64,000 bases of DNA. It comes from an uncultured Thermodesulfobacterium sp. Lineage in GTDB: Bacteria; Desulfobacterota; Thermodesulfobacteria; Thermodesulfobacteriales; Thermodesulfobacteriaceae. Position numbers and translations under genes: made by a program. Positions 27,004 through 35,281 of the stretch are shown one piece after another (the first letter of the stretch is position 1; each line of letters starts with the position of its first letter). The DNA lies in assembly GCA_938091335.1 (NCBI GenBank), contig CALLJG010000008.1:1-64000 (forward strand), read 5' to 3'. The notes under the pieces are model-generated. The model made no database searches. It saw nothing but the letters and a program-made list of their open reading frames with translations, and was not told the DNA's origin.

Positions 27004-27306
27004 AATTTAAGAATTTCTAAAAAAATATTGGTAGTTACTTTATCCTCTTAAGTTTTCCATTTTTAATAAGTTTAATGTTATAAAAATTAAAAATAGCATC
27101 ATATAAACTATATTTCAATATAATAATTTTAATTCACTTTTCTTGAGAATTTTAGTAGACTAAGCATGTTCTAAAGAAGACTGCCTTGTAAATTCTTTTT
27201 CTACTTTGTAAACTATTTTTCCACTTTCCCTTTTTAGTGTTAAGCTTACTTTTATATCAAAACTTTTTGTTTTGTCAATTTAACATTATTGAGATTAATT
27301 TTTTAA
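27004..27306. other. Non-coding gap upstream of folE2 with possible relic
   Basis: No intact gene. On the minus strand 27279-27160 reads as 39 codons without a start (…VSLTLKRESGKIVYKVEKEF… ending SSLEHA then stop), coding-like in composition and possibly another gene remnant that I cannot identify. The rest is plain AT-rich sequence. Confidence 0.3.
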
Positions 27307-27361
27307 ATGTCTCCAATAAAAATTTTGATTATTAAGGATGAAAAGGATATTGTAGAACTGA
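27307..27361 (+). pseudogene. phoB-type response regulator relic (N-terminus only)
   Basis: An ATG opens MSPIKILIIKDEKDIVEL, the first beta strand and acidic pocket of an OmpR/PhoB receiver domain (normally K-I-L-I-V-E/D-D-E). Here the acidic pair is K-D. After these 18 codons the match stops and the frame soon ends at 27381. The remaining ~210 residues of a response regulator are gone, and the next bases already match a histidine kinase. Confidence 0.75.
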
Positions 27362-27499
27362 GGAGTTACCATTTCTTATAAAGATTCTCCTCCTTCAATT
27401 TATGTAGAAGCCACAGGAATAGGCATTCCTAAAGAGCATATTCCAAGATTAGGAGAAAGATTTTATAGAGTGGATAAAGCAAGATCAAGAGAACATTGA
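27362..27499 (+). pseudogene. phoR-type histidine kinase relic (ATPase fragment)
   Basis: Reading one frame over from the phoB relic gives [35 protein letters not shown], then VDKARSREH and a stop. This is the G1/F-box part of the kinase ATPase domain (normally DTGIGIP; the Asp is Ala here). Everything upstream (sensor, dimerisation, N box) and downstream (G2 box GGTGLGL) is missing. It directly abuts the phoB piece at about 27361, as a deletion junction would. Confidence 0.8.
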
Positions 27500-27591
27500 T
27501 CAATTTTTAATCCAATTTTTAAAATAAATTTAACATTTTTAAAACATCTTTTTAATAATTATTAATTATTTTATAATAAGGAGGTGTAAGT

Positions 27592-27894
27592 ATGAAAAGA
27601 AAAAGAAAAATTTCAAAACTTTTTCTCCTAAGGTTTTTTGTATTAGTTTATACTCTTCTAGTTATTAAGTTAATGGGAGCTGGGGCCACTTTCTATTATA
27701 AACAAACTCCTATAGGTGCTTCTTTTGTAATTGTTCCTCTTGATAAATCTAATGTAAAAGAAGTAATAAATTTTTTCAAATGGACATTTGAAAAAGGGGA
27801 TAAAATTGCTGAAAATTTTTATTATGTTTCTTTACCTGGTAATGTAAAAAAGCTAATTTACGAATATTGGGAAAGATACAATTTAAAAAATTAA
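27592..27894 (+). pseudogene. Internally deleted PstS-like phosphate-binding protein (open frame)
   Basis: An intact 100-codon frame with a strong ribosome site (AAGGAGGTG). Residues 1-~28 look like a signal peptide; GAGATF at ~29-34 matches the mature N-terminus of PstS; from residue ~38 the sequence matches the PstS C-terminus (IGASFVIVPLDKSN, then FFKWTFEKGDKIAE and YVSLPGNVKKLIYEYW). Roughly 200 central residues, including the phosphate site, are absent, yet the frame is preserved. It cannot bind phosphate as PstS does; whether the small exported product has a function is unknown. It is followed 18 bases later by a porin gene. Confidence 0.72.
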
Positions 27895-27912
27895 AATAAA
27901 GGGGGGGGAGAA

Positions 27913-29391
27913 ATGAAGAGATTGAAAAAAGGAATTAAAAAATTAAAAAACAAAAAACTTCTTTTAAATTTAGGTTTAACTTTTTCATTTCTTTTTTATC
28001 CCTTAAATTATGCTTTTTCATTAGAATCCTCTACTGATGCCCTTTTAAAAATTCTCATAAAAAAAGGAATTTTAACTGAAGAAGAAGCTCAGGGAATCAA
28101 AAAAGAAGCTGAAATAGAAGCAAAAAAACAAGCTGAAATAGAAGAAAAAAAACAAAAAGAAGATAGTTCTTTATTACCTTCTGCTCTAAAAGGATTAAAA
28201 GTAGGTACACTTACTTATATAGACTATTCTAATGGATATTTACCTAATAGAGCAAGAGAGGCCAAAGGTTATAGCTATTTTTCTCTTACTAGAGGATATA
28301 TTAATGTAATAAAAGAGATTACCCCTTGGCTTTCTTTTAGAATTACTCCAGATATAAAAGCAGGAAATGTTCCCACTAATGATCTTAGATTAAAATATGC
28401 TTATGGATTATTTAAATTTCCTAATTTAGGTTTCTTTACACATATTATTTCTGAATTTGGTTTAGGCCATTTCCCGTGGTTAGACTTTGAAGAAACAATA
28501 AATCCCTATCGTATGCAAGGATATATGGCTAGAGAGTTTGTAGGAACTTTTAATTCAGCAGATAGAGGATTTTCAATAGCAGGATATTTTGGAGGAAAAT
28601 TAGATGAAAGATATGTTAAAAATTTAACCTATCATTATCCTATTTGGAAAAACTACATAGGTAAGTACGGTTCCTGGTGGCTTTCCTATATGAATGGAGT
28701 AGGTTATGAAGATTATGAAACTAATATGGGAAAGGCAATTGAAGGAAGAATTACTATAAGACCTTTTCCTTATTCTACAGAAGGGGTTTTACCTTTAGCT
28801 GGATTGCAATTTAGCTACTTTTTTATTTCTGGAACAGGTGGAGAAAAAAAAGAAAATGATTATTTTAGATCACCCAAATACCCAAGATACGACGTTCATT
28901 TAGGAATGTTATCTTATCAGCATCCTTGGTTTGTAATAGCACTTCAATATAGTCAGGCTTATGGTAATCATAAAGGAAGTTGGGTAGTTACTCCTTTTGA
29001 AGATAGAAATAAAAGAAAAGTTTTAAAAAATGAACTTTGGTCAATATTTGGAGATGTGGTTTTACCCATATTTAATGAAAAATTTCACCTTTTTGCTCGT
29101 TATGATTGGATTGATCCAAATAGCAATGTGGAAAGATTTTGTGGTGACAATACATGCAGTAAATGGATACCTAAAACTGATGACTTAGGTAAACATTATA
29201 TGATTGGAATAGCTTATTATCTTTACGAAAATAATATTTTAATGTTAAATTTTGAGTGGATGGATTATGATAAATATTATCGTTTAAAAACCACAGATCA
29301 ATTTCATAAAATGGGAGTTTATGATCCTTCAGGGAAGGATCATTTAAAAGATTCTTTCAGAATTCAAACTGTGTTGCAAGTAAACTTTTAA
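27913..29391 (+). CDS. Phosphate-selective porin (OprP/OprO-like)
   Basis: 492-residue outer-membrane porin. An N-terminal signal (hydrophobic ~20-37, ending YAFS) leads into a short helical segment (ALLKILIKKGILTEEEAQG) and a charged Lys/Glu/Ala coiled-coil linker to about residue 85, then a beta-barrel with terminal Phe (VLQVNF). This helix-then-barrel layout is common in OprP/OprO-type porins. It lies immediately after the collapsed phoB-phoR-pstS region, which supports phosphate or another anion as substrate. The ribosome site is an unusual run of eight G (GGGGGGGGAGAAATG). Confidence 0.82.
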   Translation: MKRLKKGIKKLKNKKLLLNLGLTFSFLFYPLNYAFSLESSTDALLKILIKKGILTEEEAQGIKKEAEIEAKKQAEIEEKKQKEDSSLLPSALKGLKVGTLTYIDYSNGYLPNRAREAKGYSYFSLTRGYINVIKEITPWLSFRITPDIKAGNVPTNDLRLKYAYGLFKFPNLGFFTHIISEFGLGHFPWLDFEETINPYRMQGYMAREFVGTFNSADRGFSIAGYFGGKLDERYVKNLTYHYPIWKNYIGKYGSWWLSYMNGVGYEDYETNMGKAIEGRITIRPFPYSTEGVLPLAGLQFSYFFISGTGGEKKENDYFRSPKYPRYDVHLGMLSYQHPWFVIALQYSQAYGNHKGSWVVTPFEDRNKRKVLKNELWSIFGDVVLPIFNEKFHLFARYDWIDPNSNVERFCGDNTCSKWIPKTDDLGKHYMIGIAYYLYENNILMLNFEWMDYDKYYRLKTTDQFHKMGVYDPSGKDHLKDSFRIQTVLQVNF

Positions 29392-29396
29392 TTATA

Positions 29397-29416
29397 GGGG
29401 GGAAATCCCCCCTTTT
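29397..29416 (+). terminator. Rho-independent terminator after porin
   Basis: GGGGGG (29397-29402), loop AAAT, CCCCCC (29407-29412) and TTTT follow the porin stop by 5 bases. The T-run overlaps the stop codon of the convergent J-domain gene. Confidence 0.8.
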
Positions 29417-30323
29417 ACTTAATTTTCAGTAATTCTTCAAAAATTTTTCTTAATTCAATAAATTTTTCATGAGATCCACCTTTATCTGGATGAAACTCTT
29501 TAGCTTTTTCTCTAAAAATTTTTAAAAGTTCTATTTTAGATGCTTTTTTAAGAACCTCTGGCGAAATACCTAAAAATTTAAAAGCTCTTAAATAAATTTC
29601 TTTTTCCCGGATGTATACATCTTTTGGTTTTACAAAAAAGGGTACCATATCAAAATACATCCATATATACCGACAAAAATAATTTTTATGTATTTCCTCT
29701 GATTCCATGCCCATTAAAAAGTTTTTATCATTTAAAAGGGTACATAAATTTTCCATAAAAATTTGATCAATATCTTCTTGAGTAGCTCTAGAAGAAATAT
29801 AAGATAAACCAAAAATTGCTGTGATGTATTTTATCCTTTCTCTATATTTTAAATGATCTTCCAAATCCCAAAAATAGTTTTCAAGTTCATCTCTTGATTT
29901 TTCACAAAGTTCATCTAAAAAGGGATAAAAATTATTTATATATTTTTCTGGATTGGATACTCCAAAAGCAAGCACTATTCTTCTTTTAATATCAAAAAAA
30001 TGAATGTCTTTTAAAGAATATTTTTTTCGTTGTTTTTTAATATTTTGAGAACGAGTAAATTGAATAATTATTCTTTGAGCTTCTGGATTTAAAAATCTAA
30101 AAAATAATCTTTCAAGTGTCCATTGATCTACTTTATAGCCTAATTTTTCAAGTTCTTCTTCTATATCAATGGAAAAAGCAACTTCACTATAATATGTAAT
30201 GTAATTCTCTGGAGTTGTTCCAAGATTTAAAATAACTTTACTTTTCCAATAGGGCTCTTCATAATAAGATTCTTTAAGAAAATATTCATAATGCCCAAAA
30301 ACTGGTTTTCTTGCAACATACAT
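29415..30323 (-). CDS. Protein with C-terminal J domain
   Basis: 302 residues. The last ~50 form a J domain: helix II LLKIFREKAKEFHPDKGG with the HPD motif that stimulates Hsp70, then helix III FIELRKIFEEL. The N-terminal 250 residues are unlike DnaJ and have no zinc fingers; they are charged and aromatic, with no membrane segment, and I do not recognise them. A C-terminal J domain suggests a DnaK-recruiting adaptor for one specific client. It starts 6 bases after the glycosylase gene, last in a three-gene operon. Confidence 0.75.
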   Translation of the reverse strand: MYVARKPVFGHYEYFLKESYYEEPYWKSKVILNLGTTPENYITYYSEVAFSIDIEEELEKLGYKVDQWTLERLFFRFLNPEAQRIIIQFTRSQNIKKQRKKYSLKDIHFFDIKRRIVLAFGVSNPEKYINNFYPFLDELCEKSRDELENYFWDLEDHLKYRERIKYITAIFGLSYISSRATQEDIDQIFMENLCTLLNDKNFLMGMESEEIHKNYFCRYIWMYFDMVPFFVKPKDVYIREKEIYLRAFKFLGISPEVLKKASKIELLKIFREKAKEFHPDKGGSHEKFIELRKIFEELLKIK

Positions 30324-30329
30324 AATATC

Positions 30330-30974
30330 TTATAAATCCTTTAAGGGGCAAGTCTCACAAAAAGGTTCTCTTTTTTTACAAAAATTTTTACCACAGGCAA
30401 CTAAAAGAGCATGATATTCATTAAAAAGCCTTGAATCCAAAGGAAGATGTTCCATAAATAGGTTTTGTATTTCATCGTAAGTGATTTGTTCAGGAATAAG
30501 ATTATGTCGTAAAAGAATCCTATAAGTATAGGTATCAACTACAAAAATAGGCAAATTACCAGCATATAAAAGAATGCTATCTACTGTCTCTTTCCCAAGG
30601 CCCTTTATACTTAATAATTTTTCTCTTATTTTATAAATATCTCCAGAAAAAAGCTTATTTAAATCTCCTTCATATTCCTCAACCAGAATTTTAACAAATT
30701 CCTTAAGTCTTTTTGCTTTGAGATTGTAAAAACCTGAAGATTTTATAATTTTAGCTAAATCATCTTTTGAAATTTTGTAAATTTTAACAGGATCAAGGAA
30801 ATTATTATTTTTTAAATTTTCAATAGCTTTTTTTACATTTTTCCAATTAGCATTTTGAGTTAAAATAGCTCCTACACATACTTCAAAAGGTGTTTGTGCA
30901 GGCCACCATTTTTGAGGTCCAAAATAGGAATAAAGTTTTTCATAAATTTCATATAAAATCTGATAAATTTTCAT
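30330..30974 (-). CDS. Endonuclease III-like / MagIII-type DNA glycosylase
   Basis: 214-residue HhH-GPD base-excision enzyme. The hairpin LLSIKGLGKETVDSIL and catalytic Asp in VVDTYTYRIL are present, and the C-terminal [4Fe-4S] cysteines are in CGKNFCKKREPFCETC. The position of the Nth lyase lysine (normally R-K-T after the hairpin) is K-E-T here, so it is probably a monofunctional glycosylase, as in H. pylori MagIII, rather than an AP lyase. Substrate (3-methyladenine or other) is inferred. Overlaps the CysK-CysS gene by 4 bases. Confidence 0.85.
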   Translation of the reverse strand: MKIYQILYEIYEKLYSYFGPQKWWPAQTPFEVCVGAILTQNANWKNVKKAIENLKNNNFLDPVKIYKISKDDLAKIIKSSGFYNLKAKRLKEFVKILVEEYEGDLNKLFSGDIYKIREKLLSIKGLGKETVDSILLYAGNLPIFVVDTYTYRILLRHNLIPEQITYDEIQNLFMEHLPLDSRLFNEYHALLVACGKNFCKKREPFCETCPLKDL

Positions 30975-33304
30975 TCTTCTTCTAATCTTACTGCAACTCC
31001 TCCAGAAGGCAAATCAAACACATAAAACCCTATATTTTCTATCTCCTCCCTTATTTTATCTGCTAATTGATAGTTACCTTCTTTTTTAGCATCATCTCTT
31101 TGTTTTAATTTTTCTATAATCTTTTCATCTTTTATTTTTTGAGGAAATATTAAAATTTTAAAAACTTGATTAAATTCCTTTAAACTATCCCAAATTTTTC
31201 TTTTATATTCTGAAGAAATTCCGTTTTTAAGAAAAGTATAAATTTTTTTAAAAAAAGAAATAAGCTCTGAAATTGCTAAAGGAGTATTAAGATCTTCCTT
31301 TAGTGCATCTTTCCAATTTTTTTCAAATTCATTTAAAATACTTTCTAATTCTTCTTTTATTGAATTATTTTTATTTTCAGGAGAAGCTTCTAAATAAGCT
31401 AAATATCTATCTATTTTTTGAATTATTTTAGCACTTTCTTCAAGCCCTTTCCAGCTAAAATTAAATCTGTTTCTATAATGGGTTCTTAAAAAATAAAGTC
31501 TCAAAATTCTTCCAGAAAATCCTCTATTCTTAATATCCTCAACTGTAATTCCATTTTCCGATGAGAGTTTTTTCTTTTCATAAAAAACTAAATCTGAATG
31601 AATCCAATATTTAGCTATTTCCTTTTCTGTTAGGGCTTTAGCAACTGCTCTAGTATTTTCATGATGTGGAAAAATAAGATCTGCTCCACCTGTAAAAATA
31701 TCTATTTCCTCTCCTAAATATTTAAGAATTAAACCAGCACAGTGAATATGCCAAGTTGGTCTAACTTTACCAAAAAAAGTTTCTATAAAATAACCCTTTT
31801 TAAGTTCCAAAATTTGGACCCTTTTTAAAAGAACAAAATCAAAAGGTTCATCTTTATCATATTCTTCGAGATCAATAGTTGCACCTGGCTTAAGAAACTT
31901 CAAATTTATTTTAGAAAGCTCTCCATATCCATAAAATTTTGAAATATCAAAATAAAGACTTGAATATTTAATATAAGCTTTATCTTTCTCAAGAATTTTT
32001 AAGGCTATTTCTTTTAAATCCTCCAAATGATCACTTACTTTAGGATAAAGGTCTGCTCTTTCAATTTTTAGCCAATCAAGATCTTGATAAAATTCTCTTT
32101 CTAATTGAGAAGTAAACTCTTTTAAATCTAAGTCATTTAAAAGAATCTGATGGATAGTTTTATCATCAAAATCAGTCAAATTTACTACATGAAATATTTT
32201 ATATCCTTTAAGTTTTAGATAATTTTTTAATATATCTACTATAAGGAGCCTCCGATAAATTCCAATATGAGGTCTAATATTTAAAGTAGGTCCACAGGTA
32301 TAAATTTTAACTAATTTTTCATTTAAAGGTTTAAATATCTCTCTTTTTCCCGAAAATGTATTGGTTAAAATAAGATCTGCTTTTTGAGTAACATCTATTT
32401 CTTTAATATCAAAACTCCAAAGTGGGGTAGAAAGGTATCTTTCTCCTCCATCAGGAAATATTACTACAATTATTCCTTCTTTTATTTCTTCTGCTAATTT
32501 TATAGCTCCTGCAAGTGCAGCTCCAGAGCTCATCCCGACAAAAATCCCTTCATCCTTAGCAAGTCTACGAACCCAATAAAAGGCTTCTTCATCTTCTACA
32601 CTAATTACTTTTTCAAGGAGTTTTTTATCATAAATACTTGGAGGATAAGATTCTTTCATATTTTTTAATCCTGGAATTTTATGTCCCACTTTAGGTTCAA
32701 CTCCCACTACTTTAAAAGGAAGACCGTTATCTTTAGCAAAGTATGCTATGCCCATAGCTGTTCCTGTAGTTCCTAAACCGCATACTATATGAGTAACTTT
32801 TCCTTTAGTATCTCTCCAAATTTCTGGACCAGTGGTTTTATAATGACTTAGCCAGTTAGCAGGGTTGTTAAATTGATCAGGACAAAAATATTTTTCTGGA
32901 TATTTTCTTAACATTTCATATACTGTTTCAATAGCTCCATCTGTACCTAAATTACCAGGAGTTAAAAGTATTTCTGCTCCAAAGGCTTGCATTAATTTTT
33001 TTCTTTCCATAGAAACAGATTCAGGCATTACAATAATACATTTATATCCTTTTACCGTACAAACTAAGGATAATCCTATCCCTGTATTACCACTTGATGC
33101 TTCAATTACTATTTTTTCTGGAGTTAAAAGACCTTTTCTTTCTGCATCTTCTATCATAAAAAGGGCTGGTCTATCCTTTACAGAACCTCCTGGATTTTGA
33201 TTTTCTAACTTGCCCCAAATCTCAACAGATGGCTTGACTTTTATTTTGTTTAATTTAATTATTGGAGTATTACCAATCTTTTGTAAAATATTATGAAATC
33301 TCAT
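30971..33304 (-). CDS. Cysteine synthase / cysteinyl-tRNA synthetase-like fusion
   Basis: 777-residue protein with two enzymes in one frame. Residues 1-~297 are a fold-II PLP cysteine synthase: Lys43 in GGSVKDRPA binds PLP, SSGNTG at 70-75 binds the substrate carboxylate, and GLGTTGTAMG holds the PLP phosphate. Residues ~310-777 align with class I CysRS: zinc Cys337 in CGPT, Cys522 in TWHIHCAG, PHHEN at 546-550 and a C-terminal helical anticodon region. The class I signatures are altered: HIGI (346-349) for HIGH/HIGN and KKLSSEN (578-584) for KMSKS; the residue after HHEN is Thr where a zinc-binding Glu is usual. It could be a channelled Cys-tRNA producer or a repurposed synthetase. Confidence 0.88.
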   Translation of the reverse strand: MRFHNILQKIGNTPIIKLNKIKVKPSVEIWGKLENQNPGGSVKDRPALFMIEDAERKGLLTPEKIVIEASSGNTGIGLSLVCTVKGYKCIIVMPESVSMERKKLMQAFGAEILLTPGNLGTDGAIETVYEMLRKYPEKYFCPDQFNNPANWLSHYKTTGPEIWRDTKGKVTHIVCGLGTTGTAMGIAYFAKDNGLPFKVVGVEPKVGHKIPGLKNMKESYPPSIYDKKLLEKVISVEDEEAFYWVRRLAKDEGIFVGMSSGAALAGAIKLAEEIKEGIIVVIFPDGGERYLSTPLWSFDIKEIDVTQKADLILTNTFSGKREIFKPLNEKLVKIYTCGPTLNIRPHIGIYRRLLIVDILKNYLKLKGYKIFHVVNLTDFDDKTIHQILLNDLDLKEFTSQLEREFYQDLDWLKIERADLYPKVSDHLEDLKEIALKILEKDKAYIKYSSLYFDISKFYGYGELSKINLKFLKPGATIDLEEYDKDEPFDFVLLKRVQILELKKGYFIETFFGKVRPTWHIHCAGLILKYLGEEIDIFTGGADLIFPHHENTRAVAKALTEKEIAKYWIHSDLVFYEKKKLSSENGITVEDIKNRGFSGRILRLYFLRTHYRNRFNFSWKGLEESAKIIQKIDRYLAYLEASPENKNNSIKEELESILNEFEKNWKDALKEDLNTPLAISELISFFKKIYTFLKNGISSEYKRKIWDSLKEFNQVFKILIFPQKIKDEKIIEKLKQRDDAKKEGNYQLADKIREEIENIGFYVFDLPSGGVAVRLEEE

Positions 33305-34219
33305 ATTTTTATTTTAAGTTCTTTATATGTTTTATTTTATATTACTTTTAGCTATTGCCAAGTAAATATCTCTAATTCTACACCTGCCTTTACCTCTTTA
33401 ATCTCTGAAAAATTTATTTATTACGAAAATTTTTCTTATACCCTTAAAGAAAAAGATACCTTGGTAGATCTGGCAGTTAATTTTAAAGTAGGTTATTCTC
33501 ATCTAGTTCTTGCAAATCCAAATATAGACCCTTGGATTCCTCCTGTAGGGGAAAAAATAATTATTCCCAAACAAATTTTAATTCCTGAAGAATTTGTTTC
33601 TTTATCTAAAAATCTAATTATTATTAACCTTCCTGAAATGACACTTTATTATTTCAAAAATAAAAATTTTTTTATCGCTCCTATTGGAATAGGTGAAATA
33701 GGTAACCTTCCTCCTTTAGGAATTTATGCTATTATAAAAAAACAAGAAAAACCCATTTGGTATCCTCCACCTTCTATAAGATTAAAAGATCCTACTTTAC
33801 CCAAAATGATTCCTCCAGGACCAGACAACCCTTTAGGAGATTATGCCCTTTATCTTTCAAGAGGACTTTATGCTATTCACGGAACTAACAAACCCTATAG
33901 TATAGGAAGAAGAACAACCCATGGATGTATTCGCCTTTATCCAGAAGATATAAAATTTCTATTTGATAATACCCCTATCGGAACTTTGGTTCAAATAACC
34001 TATGAACCATATAAAATTGCCATAGAAAATAATGAGATATTCATCCAGGTATTCCCAGATATTGAAAACTTAATTCACTCACCATTTAAATATATCATTA
34101 AAAAATTGGATTTTCTTACTAAAAAAAGAAAAGTAAACTATCAAATAGACCTAATTTTTTTGGAAAAAATTTTAGAAAAAAAAGATGGTCTTATTTACAA
34201 AATAGGAATTATAAAATAA
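33293..34219 (+). CDS. LysM and L,D-transpeptidase (YkuD) protein
   Basis: 308-residue envelope enzyme. A signal peptide (residues 1-~22, ending SYCQ) is followed by a LysM peptidoglycan-binding module (~47-95) and a YkuD domain (~103-238) with the catalytic block HGTNKP...RRTTHGCIRLYPED, where Cys is the nucleophile. It makes 3-3 crosslinks or attaches proteins to peptidoglycan. Its ATG lies inside the first codons of the divergent CysK-CysS gene (12-base overlap), so the promoter must sit within that gene's start. Its end faces lpxC with 4 bases between. Confidence 0.9.
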   Translation: MKSHIFILSSLYVLFYITFSYCQVNISNSTPAFTSLISEKFIYYENFSYTLKEKDTLVDLAVNFKVGYSHLVLANPNIDPWIPPVGEKIIIPKQILIPEEFVSLSKNLIIINLPEMTLYYFKNKNFFIAPIGIGEIGNLPPLGIYAIIKKQEKPIWYPPPSIRLKDPTLPKMIPPGPDNPLGDYALYLSRGLYAIHGTNKPYSIGRRTTHGCIRLYPEDIKFLFDNTPIGTLVQITYEPYKIAIENNEIFIQVFPDIENLIHSPFKYIIKKLDFLTKKRKVNYQIDLIFLEKILEKKDGLIYKIGIIK

Positions 34220-34223
34220 TTAA

Positions 34224-35120
34224 TCAATTTTTTTTTTGTTTTTTAGGTATCAACAAAAAAGCAAGTGCTTTACTTTCAAGACTTTTTAACAACCCTAACT
34301 TATAAAGATTTTTCAGAGCTTCTATATGCAATTTATGTCCTGTATGATGCGCTTCTATTTCTGCCACTAATGGGTAACCTAAGGTAAAAACATCTCCAAT
34401 AATATCAAGTATTTTATGCCTCACAAATTCGTCAAAAACTCTGACTCCATCAGGATTTAAAACCTTTTCTTTATCAAGAATTATAGCATTTGAAAAATTA
34501 CCCCCTTTTATAATACCCTTATTTTTTCTTTCATTTAAAATGTCTTTAAATCCAAAAGTCCTGGCAAAGGAAATTTCTCTAATATAAGATTGAGAGTCCA
34601 AAGTTATTAAAAACTCTTGATATCCTATTAAAGGATGATCAAATTGAATAACAGCTTTTATTTTTAATTCATTGGAAGGGCGGAAAATAATTTTTCCTAT
34701 ACCATTTTGATAAATGAAATTTTTACATAAATAAAATTTTTTTCTTAATGCACTTAAAAATTTATATCCCACCTCTTGAATTTTTCTAACCCATGGATAA
34801 GCTGATCCATCTAATAGCGGTATTTCTTCTCCATATACATGAATAATAGCATTATCTATTCCTAAAGCATGAAATGCAGAAAGAAGATGCTCAACTAAAT
34901 AAATAAAATGTTCTCCATCTGTTAAAGCTGTGGCTCCATCAAGACCAATTACATTCTCTATTTTAAGTGAAATAGCTGGTTTTTGAGGAATATCCGCTCT
35001 CACAAATATAATCCCTACATCTTCTTCAGCTGGTTCAATCTCTATCTTTATATTTTTACCAGTAAAAATACCTTCACCTTCTAAAAAAATTTTTTTAGCT
35101 ATAGTTTTTTGATATTCCAT
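34224..35120 (-). CDS. lpxC: UDP-3-O-acyl-N-acetylglucosamine deacetylase
   Basis: 298-residue zinc amidase for the committed step of lipid A synthesis. Zinc ligands are in the VEHLLSAFHALGIDN motif and in FVRHKILDIIGD; the catalytic His lies in the C-terminal HHTGHKLH segment, and the PLLDGSA block is typical. Confirms an LPS-bearing outer membrane. It is separated from pyrC by 160 bases and probably has its own promoter there. Confidence 0.98.
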   Translation of the reverse strand: MEYQKTIAKKIFLEGEGIFTGKNIKIEIEPAEEDVGIIFVRADIPQKPAISLKIENVIGLDGATALTDGEHFIYLVEHLLSAFHALGIDNAIIHVYGEEIPLLDGSAYPWVRKIQEVGYKFLSALRKKFYLCKNFIYQNGIGKIIFRPSNELKIKAVIQFDHPLIGYQEFLITLDSQSYIREISFARTFGFKDILNERKNKGIIKGGNFSNAIILDKEKVLNPDGVRVFDEFVRHKILDIIGDVFTLGYPLVAEIEAHHTGHKLHIEALKNLYKLGLLKSLESKALAFLLIPKKQKKN

Positions 35121-35243
35121 TTAAACCTTCTCTTAGTCTTTTAAGATTCTTTTTATCTTTGTTTAATTAAACATCAAATTCTATGCCCATTATTTTTTAT
35201 AATTTTTTTAAGTATTAGAAAAAATTATTGAAACACTTAGGTG

Positions 35244-35281
35244 TATTAATTTTAATACAATGTATTTAAAAGAATACATTT
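35244..35281. promoter_or_regulatory. Two tandem palindromes between pyrC and lpxC
   Basis: GTATTAATTTTAATAC (35244-35259) is a perfect palindrome, and it directly abuts AATGTATT...AATACATT (35260-35281; 8-bp arms, 6-base loop) ending at the pyrC stop. The AT-only stems are weak for a terminator and could be an operator for lpxC. Confidence 0.4.
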
